Assembly: GCA_964569055.1 (NCBI GenBank)
Contig: CAZMSZ010000414.1
Location: forward strand, 1 to 6,363
From: JAWLGW01 sp964569055
GTDB taxonomy: Bacteria; Planctomycetota; J058
DNA length: 6,363 nt
Reading direction: 5' to 3'
This document shows, piece after piece, positions 1 through 5,906 of the stretch. Each line of letters starts with the position of its first letter. Position 1 is the first letter of the stretch. A program made the translations under genes and the position numbers. The notes below the pieces were generated by a model. The model had not been told where the DNA came from. It was given only the letters and a program-made list of their open reading frames with translations, and ran no database searches.

Positions 1-297
1 CTCGAGCTCCTGGTCCGTGCCCTCACCGACGAGCAGTGCGCAGGGCTGGCGCGGCTCCCGCTGCGCGCGCTCACCTTGCTGCACGCCCCCGAGCTGACGG
101 ACGCGGGGCTCGCCGCGCTCGCGTCGAGCGAGACGCTCGAGGAGGTTCGGCTCGGCATGGTGCCCGCGGTCACGCCGCGCGGGCTGCGCGCGTTGCTCAC
201 CTGCCCCACCCTGCGCTACCTGCGCCATGGCGGGCTGCAGGCGCCCGAGCGCGCCGCGCTGCAGCGCGCCTTCCAGCGCTGCTCGGTGGTCGGCTGA
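1..297 (+). CDS. Leucine-rich-repeat protein, C-terminal fragment
   Basis: The reading frame is open from the first base and ends in TGA, giving 98 residues of the C-terminus of a protein whose start lies outside the window. The visible part has leucine-rich-repeat spacing: an ALTLLHAPELTDAGLAAL segment, then TLEEVRLGMVPAVTPRGLRAL, then TLRYLRHGGLQAPERAALQ. The LTDAGLAAL type of segment is typical of cysteine-free bacterial LRR proteins, which are plentiful in Planctomycetota and Myxococcota. An internal ATG at 76 could be chosen by gene callers, but the LRR pattern already runs upstream of it, so the gene is a partial one open to the left. LRR domains usually bind proteins; the partner and cell location cannot be told from this fragment. 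The gene converges on the lipoprotein gene, with 27 bp between the stops. Confidence 0.75.
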   Translation, partial: LELLVRALTDEQCAGLARLPLRALTLLHAPELTDAGLAALASSETLEEVRLGMVPAVTPRGLRALLTCPTLRYLRHGGLQAPERAALQRAFQRCSVVG

Positions 298-303
298 GCC
301 GAC
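289..303 (+). terminator. Small GC hairpin over the LRR stop codon, possible terminator
   Basis: GTCGGC (289-294) and GCCGAC (298-303) form a perfect 6-bp stem, and the loop is exactly the TGA stop codon. It lies between two convergent genes, where a bidirectional terminator would be expected. No T-tract follows on either strand, so it is not a classical intrinsic terminator, and stems of this size are common in such GC-rich DNA. Confidence 0.25.
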
Positions 304-324
304 TCGGCCGGCCCGACCCCTACG

Positions 325-3306
325 TCAGAACGCGAACGGGACCTGCACGTCGTCGATCCGGACGTGCGCGCCGGCGCTGGAGGACCAGAAGTGGATCCGG
401 AAGCGCACGAACTCGCAGCCGTTCAGCTCGGTGGGGTCGTCGGTCCACACCGTCGCCGACGACGCGTCGGGCTGCGCGGGGTCGAGCGAGCTCGGCTGGC
501 AGCCCTGCCACTCGAGGCGATAGACCGCGCCCGAGGGGGTGTTCGCGACCGTCACGGTCGCGGGCCCGTACTCGGGGTCGGTGGCGGGCACCCCCTGGAC
601 CGCGCCGCGCAGCCAGGTCGAGCGAGCCAGCGCATAGGAGGAGAGGGGCGCCAGGGTGTAGCTGGGGGCCGCCCAACCCGCCCCGATCGGCGCCAGGTTT
701 CCGCTCGGATCTTCGAGTCGAATGCGCCCGCTCGCACCCGACCCGCCCGTGCTGAAGGTCGCGCCCCAGTACGGCTTCCCACCTGCGCCTCCGCGCGCCG
801 AGAGCAGCTCGCTCCCGCTCGGTACGATCCCCGTGCGGGACTGCAGGAGGATCGCGCCGCCGCTCCCTCCCCCGCCTGCCGCGCCGTCGTAGCTCCCGCG
901 GCCGTTTCCGCCGGCGCCCCCGTCGACGTGAATCGCCCCGCTGATCGCCAGCGTGCCAGCCGCCGCGATCCGGACCGCGCCGCCGCCGCCGCCACCGCCC
1001 GAGCCTCCGCGGTCGTAGCTGTCGAGGCCGCTCGAGTAGTAGGTGTAGTTGTAGGCGCCGCCCCCGCCGCCGCCCGACCCACCCTGGAGGACCGAGAGGG
1101 ACGCGTCGCCGTAGCCGATCCCGCCCAGGCCGCCGCTGCCACTCCCCCCAGGCTCGGCGTGGCCGCCTCCGCCGCCGGGAGTAGGCGTTCCATAGCCGCC
1201 TCGTCCCCCTCCGGGGCCCTGCCCGTACGCGCCGGAGACGCTGCCCGTCCCCGGCGAGGCGCCTCCACCGGCGCCCCCCGCGCCGCCCCCGGGCCCCCCG
1301 GCGCCCGCCGCGGTCCCGACCCAGCCGTAGCTCGTCTGGTCGGCGCCAGGCGTTCCCGACGCCACGATCGTGCCGGCGATCGTCACGCTCCCCGACGCCT
1401 TGAGCTCGAGCGGCACGCTCCCGCGCACGGTGAGGGTCACGCCAGCCACGACCTCGACGTCGGCGAACTCGAACACTCCGCTCCCGACGAAGCCAGGCGA
1501 CGTCACGCCGCCGATCTCGCCGGTGTCGGTGTCGAGCGTCGTGTCGGCCCCCACCACCAGGTCGACCGTGCCCGCTCCCGTATCGAGGGACGGGTCGACC
1601 CCACCGGCGGTCGCCGCGCCGACGGCGCGCACGGGGACGAGCGCGGGGGCCTGCTCGACGCGGATCGCGCCAGGAGCGCCAGCGCCGCCGTCATACGAGA
1701 CGTAGTAGTAATCGTTCCCGCCCGGGCCGCCCGTCACGTCGACCCGGGCGTTGGCTCCGGCCACCAGACGACCCGCGGTCCGGATTCGGACCGCTCCTCC
1801 GCTCCCGCCGCCGCCCGTGCCTCCAGACGAGTAGGTGTTGGTTCCTCCGGCGGCGCCCGAGGCGAGGATCACTCCCTCGATCGCGACGTCTCCCCCCGCG
1901 GTGATCGCGAGCGCGCCGCCGCCACCACCGCCGCCCGCCCCTCCGCGGTCGCTCCCGTCGAGCAGCCCGATCGTCCCCCCGTCGTTGGCCCCACCTCCAC
2001 CGCCTCCCGACCCCCCCTGGAGCCGGTAGGGGTCGAAGTAGGCGGCCCCGCCGGCCGCCCCAGGGGTGCCCGCGCCGTCCCCGCCGACGAGCGCGTGGCC
2101 GGCTCCCGCGCCCGACATGACGCTGCTCGCAGGCTGGTCGACTCCGCCCTCGCCGCCGCCGGGGCCTTCGCCATGAGCCCCCGCGAGCGTCCCGCTCCCA
2201 GGCGACGAACCGCCGCCGGCGCCGCCCTGGGCACCACCGGCCCCGCCGCCAGCGCCGCCGATCCCGCCGACTGCCGCGCTGGGGGCACTCCCTGGCTCGC
2301 CCGCGAGGTCGAGCGTGCCCGCGATCGAGACCGCACCCTGGGCGCGCAAGTGGAGCGGCTGCGCGCCCTGGACCTCGACCGTGGCGCCGGCCTGGACCTC
2401 GATCGTGGAGAACTCGAAGGTGCCCGGATCTCCCGGCTCGGCGTACGCGACGCCGTCCACCGTCCCGGCGTCGGTGTCGATCCTGTGCGTCCCCGCTCCC
2501 AGCACGAGCGCTCCGCCCACCCCGCTCCCCACGTCCAGCGGCGCGGCGCCGCCCTCGACGTAATCGGTGCCGCTCCAATCGGCGCTGGTGGCGCTCGCGT
2601 CTCGCGCGGCCGTCGTCGCGAACGATTCGGCCAGCACGCCCCCTGCGCGGAGCACCGACACTCGCGCGGTCCAGGCGACGGTCACGGGCGGGTCCGAGGC
2701 GTCGCTCACCTCGACCACGAACGCCGCGCCGGGCGCGAGGGAGGTCGGCACTCCCAGGAGCTGCCCCGTTCGCGTCAGCACGAGCCCAGCGGGCAGCGTC
2801 GCGCCGGCCGCGAGGGACCACGTGTACGGCGGGACGCCTCCGCTCGCGGTGAGCTGCGCGTCGTAGTCGAGCCCACGGTACGCCGTGGGCAAGCTGGGGG
2901 TCGAGATCGTCAGCGGCTCCGCGACCTGCAGGGGGACGATCGTCGTCGCGTCCGCGCCGGCCGCGTCGGTGACGGTCACCTCCAGCGTGAGCCCGCCCGC
3001 CACGGCCGGGACGCCGTGGATCCGGCCGCTCGACTCGAACACCAGGCCGGTCGCGTCCCCGGACGTGACCACCACCGCGAAGACGTAGCCCCCCGCGCCG
3101 CCCGTGGCGCGGAGCTGCACGTCGTAGCTCACCCCGACCGCGGCTCCGCTCAGCTCGGTCGGATCGACGCTGGGCGCGGCGGACGAGCTCCCGCCTCCCT
3201 GCGAGTCGTACTGAACGGTCTTCTCTTCGGTGCACCCCACCGCACAGAGCCCGGCCGCGAGCGCCGCCAGAGGCGCCGCGACACACAGATTCCAGCGTCC
3301 TGCCAC
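325..3306 (-). CDS. Large glycine-rich secreted lipoprotein with two putative Ig domains and a duplicated module
   Basis: This 993-residue protein starts at a GTG. A GGAGG sits 6 nt upstream, and a lipoprotein signal begins at once: a short basic start, a hydrophobic stretch (residues 7-23), and a lipobox-like AVG-C with lipid cysteine C25. Residues 48-128 and 131-218 resemble He_PIG putative Ig domains; the second has the typical GGVPPYTWSL, LPAGL and GQLLGVPT pieces. Two homologous modules follow (about 257-558 and 574-866). Each opens with a beta-rich part (DTDxG, then FEF, then AG.T..V.G..PL.L.A.G.V.I.GT) and continues into glycine-rich sequence with short tyrosine patches. Residues 875-993 form a C-terminal beta-rich domain ending in VRIDDVQVPFAF. 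C936 and C964 are the only cysteines left after processing, so a disulfide is likely. No catalytic motif is visible. By inference it is a surface or extracellular structural or adhesive protein, anchored by lipid; its partner is unknown. The long open frames on the opposite strand are by-products of its GC-rich codons. Confidence 0.85.
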   Translation of the reverse strand: MAGRWNLCVAAPLAALAAGLCAVGCTEEKTVQYDSQGGGSSSAAPSVDPTELSGAAVGVSYDVQLRATGGAGGYVFAVVVTSGDATGLVFESSGRIHGVPAVAGGLTLEVTVTDAAGADATTIVPLQVAEPLTISTPSLPTAYRGLDYDAQLTASGGVPPYTWSLAAGATLPAGLVLTRTGQLLGVPTSLAPGAAFVVEVSDASDPPVTVAWTARVSVLRAGGVLAESFATTAARDASATSADWSGTDYVEGGAAPLDVGSGVGGALVLGAGTHRIDTDAGTVDGVAYAEPGDPGTFEFSTIEVQAGATVEVQGAQPLHLRAQGAVSIAGTLDLAGEPGSAPSAAVGGIGGAGGGAGGAQGGAGGGSSPGSGTLAGAHGEGPGGGEGGVDQPASSVMSGAGAGHALVGGDGAGTPGAAGGAAYFDPYRLQGGSGGGGGGANDGGTIGLLDGSDRGGAGGGGGGGALAITAGGDVAIEGVILASGAAGGTNTYSSGGTGGGGSGGAVRIRTAGRLVAGANARVDVTGGPGGNDYYYVSYDGGAGAPGAIRVEQAPALVPVRAVGAATAGGVDPSLDTGAGTVDLVVGADTTLDTDTGEIGGVTSPGFVGSGVFEFADVEVVAGVTLTVRGSVPLELKASGSVTIAGTIVASGTPGADQTSYGWVGTAAGAGGPGGGAGGAGGGASPGTGSVSGAYGQGPGGGRGGYGTPTPGGGGGHAEPGGSGSGGLGGIGYGDASLSVLQGGSGGGGGGAYNYTYYSSGLDSYDRGGSGGGGGGGAVRIAAAGTLAISGAIHVDGGAGGNGRGSYDGAAGGGGSGGAILLQSRTGIVPSGSELLSARGGAGGKPYWGATFSTGGSGASGRIRLEDPSGNLAPIGAGWAAPSYTLAPLSSYALARSTWLRGAVQGVPATDPEYGPATVTVANTPSGAVYRLEWQGCQPSSLDPAQPDASSATVWTDDPTELNGCEFVRFRIHFWSSSAGAHVRIDDVQVPFAF
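709..1587 (-). repeat. Second copy of duplicated glycine-rich module (residues about 574-866)
   Basis: This is the C-terminal copy. The matching landmarks are LDTGAG (574), DTDTGEIGG (592), FEFADVEVVAG (612), GSVTIAGTIVASG (639), LQGGSGGGGGGA (739), DRGGSGGGGGGGA (765), GTLAISGAIHVDGG (784), GGGGSGGAILL (811) and GIVPSGSELLSARGG (826). Nearly constant spacing shows a tandem duplication of about 310 codons that has since diverged. This copy has a longer tyrosine patch (AYNYTYYSSGLDSYD at 751-765) where the first copy has only NDGGTIGLLDGSD. Confidence 0.8.
1633..2538 (-). repeat. First copy of duplicated glycine-rich module (residues about 257-558)
   Basis: This is the N-terminal copy of an internal protein duplication. 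Landmarks in order are LDVGSG (257), DTDAGTVDG (277), FEFSTIEVQAG (298), GAVSIAGTLDLAG (324), LQGGSGGGGGGA (429), DRGGAGGGGGGGA (453), GGDVAIEGVILASG (471), GGGGSGGAVRI (498) and GRLVAGANARVDVTGG (512). The same landmarks recur 311 to 317 residues later. The beta-strand opening part resembles a segment common in secreted bacterial proteins, but the long glycine stretches are low complexity and can be aligned only through the landmarks. Confidence 0.8.
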
Positions 3307-3312
3307 GTGGTC

Positions 3313-3317
3313 CCTCC
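3313..3317 (-). promoter_or_regulatory. Shine-Dalgarno site of the lipoprotein gene
   Basis: GGAGG on the minus strand lies 6 nt before the GTG at 3306. It fixes that GTG as the start, since the signal peptide begins directly after it and there is no better ATG nearby. Confidence 0.75.
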
Positions 3318-3327
3318 CGCCGATGGC

Positions 3328-3356
3328 GGTGTAGCGCGGCGAGCCGGCGCGTTCAA
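3328..3356 (-). promoter_or_regulatory. Candidate sigma70-type promoter for the lipoprotein gene
   Basis: On the minus strand TTGAAC (3356-3351) is followed, after exactly 17 nt, by TACACC (3333-3328). The -35 matches TTGACA at four of six positions. The -10 matches only T, A and A of TATAAT and lacks the final T. Transcription would start near 3321, leaving a leader of about 15 nt that carries the GGAGG. It is the best candidate in this GC-rich intergenic stretch but is unproven. Confidence 0.35.
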
Positions 3357-3429
3357 CCCGGCCTCCCCCGAACGGGCCCGAGCAGGGCTGGAGCCTGCGC
3401 CAGGGGCAGAGCGAGTCCGGCCGCGGGTG

Positions 3430-3452
3430 CAGCGCGCCTCCCAGCAGCGCTG
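3430..3452 (-). terminator. Weak hairpin downstream of the redoxin gene
   Basis: CAGCGC (3430-3435) and GCGCTG (3447-3452) form a perfect 6-bp stem with an 11-nt loop, 22 nt after the redoxin stop. It is well placed to end the redoxin transcript, but there is no U-tract, so only the position supports it. Confidence 0.2.
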
Positions 3453-3474
3453 TCTGGCGGCCGCAGAGCGGAGC

Positions 3475-3759
3475 TCAGTCCACCCGCACCTTGGCGATCG
3501 CGCAGCCGGCCGCGCTGGTGGCCGGCACCTCCGGCGCCCGCCCGGCGACGATCGCCTCGAGCGCTTCGAGCAGGTAGCGCCGGCGCGGGGTGGGGAGGCG
3601 GTAGTTGATCCCGAACTGGTCGTCGATCGCGCCGCGATAGGCCAGGCCGGCGGGGGTGAGCACGAAGGCGTCGCTGGTGCGCTCGGCGCCGAGGGCCTCG
3701 GTCAGGGCGTAGTCGGGGTCGCGGGTCACGCGGAAGGTCCAGCCCAGGCGCTCGGCGCG
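3475..3759 (-). CDS. Redoxin / thioredoxin-like (AhpC/TSA-type) protein, C-terminal half, cut by assembly gap
   Basis: Ninety-four residues are visible from the gap edge to TGA. The order of pieces is that of the C-terminal half of bacterial redoxin-domain proteins: LGWTFRVTRDPDYALTEALG, then a strand DAFVLTPAGLAYRGAIDDQFG, then a helix YLLEALEAIVAGRAPEV, and the end ATSAAGCAIAKVRV. The YRGA(I/V)DDQ(F/Y)G piece and the terminal ATSxxGC cysteine are, from memory of the family, characteristic of redoxins found beside or fused to cytochrome c/copper monooxygenase-like proteins, which matches the gene just upstream. The active-site cysteine region, start codon and any signal peptide are missing. 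The expected cis-proline spot before AFVL reads TSD here rather than TP. The protein is probably extracytoplasmic and may handle thiol or peroxide redox chemistry for its neighbour; that is inference. An open frame that seems to continue through the Ns is an artefact. Confidence 0.8.
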   Translation of the reverse strand, partial: RAERLGWTFRVTRDPDYALTEALGAERTSDAFVLTPAGLAYRGAIDDQFGINYRLPTPRRRYLLEALEAIVAGRAPEVPATSAAGCAIAKVRVD

Positions 3760-3859
3760 NNNNNNNNNNNNNNNNNNNNNNNNNNNNNNNNNNNNNNNNN
3801 NNNNNNNNNNNNNNNNNNNNNNNNNNNNNNNNNNNNNNNNNNNNNNNNNNNNNNNNNNN
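3760..3859. other. Assembly gap of 100 N
   Basis: Exactly 100 N, the usual placeholder for a gap of unknown length in scaffolds. It removes the start and the catalytic half of the redoxin gene. Only 13 bases separate the stop of the upstream gene from the gap. A complete redoxin domain plus export signal would need well over 100 more codons than are visible, so the true gap is probably a few hundred bases. Confidence 0.97.
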
Positions 3860-3872
3860 AGGGCCGCGCGCC

Positions 3873-5162
3873 TCACTCCGCTTGCTTCTCCCGCGACGCC
3901 TCCCAGACCGCGCGGTCCTCGGGGGTCGGCTCGAGCAGGTCCATGTAGCCGATCATCATCTCGTCGAACGTCTGCTCGCCGAAGCGCACCGTCCGGGTCG
4001 GGTCGGGGTTGGCCGGGTTGTCGGCGCTGTTGTCGTAGGTCGCGATCCCCAGCATCTTCGAGCCCTTGGGCACGAACAACGGCCGCGCCAGCCGGTACGT
4101 GTTCTGCCAGTTGAAGTCGTAGCGCGGGATCTCGAGCAGCGGGCGCGACGTGCCGTCGGGGTAGGTCAGCAGGTACCGGAACGACTTGCCGCGCAGGTGC
4201 ATGTGGGGGAGGAGCGCCGTCAGGATCGCGTCCTCCTCGAACACGTAGCGGGCGCGCACCTCGTGCTCCGCGGCCCCGGGCGGGATCGCGAAGTTCACCG
4301 AGTACAGCGCCGTGGTCTGGTAGCGGCGCGTGATCGGCTCGTCGGGCCGGGCGAAGCGCAGCGCCAGCCGCACCCGGTCGGTGCGCTGCTCCCCGTCGGG
4401 CGTGTAGTGGATCTGGAACCGCAGGGTCGAGCCGCGCGGGAGCCACTTGCCGGTCCCCTCGGGGAACGGCTCCACCGTCTCGCCCGGGAGCATGCTGCCG
4501 AAGTAGCCCCGCAGGCCGCCGCGGACCCGGGGCGAGGCGCGCCGGTCGGGGTAGATCACGAACACCAGCACGTGGTGCACGACCGAGCGCGCCTCCACCG
4601 AGACCTCGAGCCCGCGGACCCACTTGTCCTCGCCGAAGTCGGTGGGCACCTCGAAGTACTGGTAGTCGACCACGCCCGTGGCCGGGACCGTGATCGCCTG
4701 CGGCACCTCGATCACCGCGTCGGGCGCGCCGATCCGCCAGGCGGTCGGGTCGGGGAACTCGACCGGCGCCGGCGCGTTGGCCGGATCGCCGGCGGGCGCG
4801 CCGGCGTCGACCCAGGCCAGCAGCGCCGCGCGCTCCTCCTCGGGCAGGCTGCGGTCGTTCGCGAAGGCGGGCCCCACCCCCGGCTTGGCGTGCCACGGCG
4901 GCATGCGCCGCGAGCTGATCACCTCGTGGATCATGGCGGACCAGCCGGCCGCGTCCTCGTAGGAGAGGAGCGGGAACGGCCCGATCGAGCCGGGCCGGTG
5001 ACAGACCTGGCAGCGCCGCTGCAGGATCGGCGCCACGTCCTCGTAGAAGGTCGGCGCGTCGGCCTCCGCCTCGCCCCCTTCGCCCTCCGCGACGACCGGC
5101 GCGCCGACGAGCACCGCCGCCGCCGCGAGCGCCGCCGCGACCCCGCGTACCGTCCGCCTCAC
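3873..5162 (-). CDS. Exported cytochrome c / copper type II monooxygenase-like (PHM-like) protein
   Basis: This is a 429-residue protein with a GTG start and an SD 5 nt upstream. It has a Sec signal peptide: basic MRRTVR, then an alanine-rich core, with probable cleavage after VVA at 25. Residues 38-125 are a cytochrome c-like domain with heme motif C51-Q-V-C54-H55 and a likely axial Met in RRMPPW (M87). Residues 140-410 resemble the two domains of peptidylglycine alpha-hydroxylating monooxygenase. Candidate CuH ligands are H196, H197 (VVHHVL) and H252 (IHYT); candidate CuM ligands are H320, H322 (HMH) and M402 (DEMMIGYM, matching the DEM motif of the animal enzyme). DNSADNPANPDP (377-388) is a further recognisable family piece. 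It should act outside the cytoplasm, with the heme probably feeding electrons to copper in place of ascorbate. The substrate is unknown, and peptide amidation should not be assumed. The redoxin gene follows on the same strand, probably in one operon. Confidence 0.88.
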   Translation of the reverse strand: MRRTVRGVAAALAAAAVLVGAPVVAEGEGGEAEADAPTFYEDVAPILQRRCQVCHRPGSIGPFPLLSYEDAAGWSAMIHEVISSRRMPPWHAKPGVGPAFANDRSLPEEERAALLAWVDAGAPAGDPANAPAPVEFPDPTAWRIGAPDAVIEVPQAITVPATGVVDYQYFEVPTDFGEDKWVRGLEVSVEARSVVHHVLVFVIYPDRRASPRVRGGLRGYFGSMLPGETVEPFPEGTGKWLPRGSTLRFQIHYTPDGEQRTDRVRLALRFARPDEPITRRYQTTALYSVNFAIPPGAAEHEVRARYVFEEDAILTALLPHMHLRGKSFRYLLTYPDGTSRPLLEIPRYDFNWQNTYRLARPLFVPKGSKMLGIATYDNSADNPANPDPTRTVRFGEQTFDEMMIGYMDLLEPTPEDRAVWEASREKQAE

Positions 5163-5167
5163 GGGCC

Positions 5168-5176
5168 CCTCCTCCC
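5168..5176 (-). promoter_or_regulatory. Shine-Dalgarno site of the heme/copper protein gene
   Basis: GGGAGGAGG on the minus strand ends 5 nt before the GTG start at 5162. It is an extended purine site and settles the start choice together with the signal peptide that begins there. Its first three bases are also the 3' arm of the hairpin at 5174-5196. Confidence 0.75.
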
Positions 5177-5196
5177 GCGCCCTTCACCAGCGCGGG
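5174..5196 (-). promoter_or_regulatory. Hairpin reaching into the ribosome site of the heme/copper gene
   Basis: CCCGCGC (5174-5180) and GCGCGGG (5190-5196) form a perfect 7-bp stem with a 9-nt loop. In the minus-strand transcript its 3' arm supplies the first three G of the Shine-Dalgarno site, so folding could limit ribosome access. In DNA this rich in G and C the stem may equally be chance. Confidence 0.3.
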
Positions 5197-5247
5197 CCCG
5201 AACCTACCACCGGCCGCCCGGGTCGTGCGCCCGCCTCGCGCGCGCGA

Positions 5248-5269
5248 CGCGCCGCGACAGCGCGGCGCG
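5248..5269 (+). promoter_or_regulatory. Strong 9-bp hairpin in the divergent intergenic region
   Basis: CGCGCCGCG, a four-base ACAG loop, and CGCGGCGCG form a perfect 9-bp stem. It lies 46 nt before the acetyltransferase start and 85 nt before the divergent heme/copper gene. It could be an operator read as a dyad in DNA, a leader hairpin, or chance. No clear -35/-10 pair is visible for either gene in this 153-bp region. Confidence 0.35.
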
Positions 5270-5288
5270 GGCGGTAACGTCAGGCGAG

Positions 5289-5305
5289 CGGCGCGCAGCG
5301 CGCCG
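5289..5305 (+). promoter_or_regulatory. Hairpin abutting the acetyltransferase ribosome site
   Basis: CGGCGCG (5289-5295) and CGCGCCG (5299-5305) form a 7-bp stem with a 3-nt loop. Its last base is the first G of the GGGAG Shine-Dalgarno site (5305-5309). A role in setting translation of the acetyltransferase is possible but unproven. Confidence 0.3.
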
Positions 5306-5309
5306 GGAG
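5305..5309 (+). promoter_or_regulatory. Shine-Dalgarno site of the acetyltransferase gene
   Basis: GGGAG ends 6 nt before the GTG at 5316. It supports this start over the far longer open frame that runs upstream through the neighbouring gene on the other strand. Confidence 0.7.
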
Positions 5310-5315
5310 CACCCC

Positions 5316-5873
5316 GTGAAGCATCCGTTCCTGATCGGCCCCCGCCTCTACCTGCGCCCCGTGGACCCCGCCGACGTCGACCTGTTCTTGCGCTGGTTCA
5401 ACCACCCCGACGTGCGCCGGACGCTGCGGGTCAAGGACCCCATGACCCGCCTGTTCGAGGAGGAGTTCGTGCGCAAGCAGGCCAAGATGGGCGAGGTCGA
5501 GCGCGTGCTCGTGATCGTGCTGCGCGAGGGCGAGCGCCCGATCGGCACGATCGGCCTGCACGAGGTCGTCCCGCTCGCCGCGCGCGCCGCCACGCTCGGG
5601 ATCGCGATCGGCGAGCCCGACTGCTGGGGCCAGGGCTACGGGACCGAGGCGATCGGCCTCCTGCTCGACCACGCCTTCGACGACCTCAACCTGCACCGGG
5701 TCGGCCTGACCTGCTACGACTTCAACGCCCGCGGCCTGGCCTGCTACGAGAAGCTCGGCTTCGTGCGCGAGGGCGCCGCGCGCGAGGCCTTCTTCCGCGA
5801 GGGCCGCTGGGCCGACGAGGTCCTGATGGGCATCCTGGCCCGCGAGTGGCGCGCGCGCCGGCAGCGCACGTGA
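5316..5873 (+). CDS. GNAT-family N-acetyltransferase, RimJ/RimL type
   Basis: This 185-residue protein has the normal length for a single-domain RimJ/RimL-like acetyltransferase (Acetyltransf_3 group), which moves an acetyl group from acetyl-CoA to an amine, for example a protein N-terminus, polyamine or small molecule. It opens with GPRLYLRPVDPADVDLFLRW, the usual first strand and helix. The acetyl-CoA pyrophosphate loop is WGQGYGTEA (104-112). Motif B follows as N137 in YDFNARG and then CYEKLGFVREG (143-153), with Y144 in the place of the usual catalytic tyrosine. The end ADEVLMGIL is a typical last strand. No signal peptide is seen, so it is cytoplasmic. The substrate cannot be told from sequence. 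The start is GTG; the frame stays open upstream only because it mirrors the codons of the opposite-strand gene. It is divergent from the heme/copper gene, and no functional link is evident. The repeat cluster begins about 30 bp after its stop. Confidence 0.9.
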   Translation: MKHPFLIGPRLYLRPVDPADVDLFLRWFNHPDVRRTLRVKDPMTRLFEEEFVRKQAKMGEVERVLVIVLREGERPIGTIGLHEVVPLAARAATLGIAIGEPDCWGQGYGTEAIGLLLDHAFDDLNLHRVGLTCYDFNARGLACYEKLGFVREGAAREAFFREGRWADEVLMGILAREWRARRQRT

Positions 5874-5906
5874 GGCGCGCCGGCAACGAGGCAGAGCTTC
5901 TCGCGA

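Noticed and set aside
1691..3286. 531-residue minus-strand open frame overlapping the lipoprotein
   Set aside because: It is Arg/Gly-rich, out of frame with the lipoprotein, and has no recognisable domain or signal.
364..3948. Very long plus-strand open frame opposite the lipoprotein gene, running through the N gap
   Set aside because: Its product is low-complexity Arg/Ala/Pro sequence with no domain, it crosses the gap, and the opposite strand has a clear lipoprotein. It is a by-product of GC-rich codons.
3475..5187. A single 570-residue minus-strand protein spanning the gap
   Set aside because: Upstream of the gap it is in a different frame from the heme/copper protein and reads as Arg/Ala-rich nonsense. 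Only the part after the gap is real, and it belongs to the redoxin.
3882..5315. Long N-terminal extension of the acetyltransferase
   Set aside because: The frame is open only because it lies antisense to the heme/copper gene. The GTG at 5316 has its own Shine-Dalgarno site and gives a normal-length GNAT protein.
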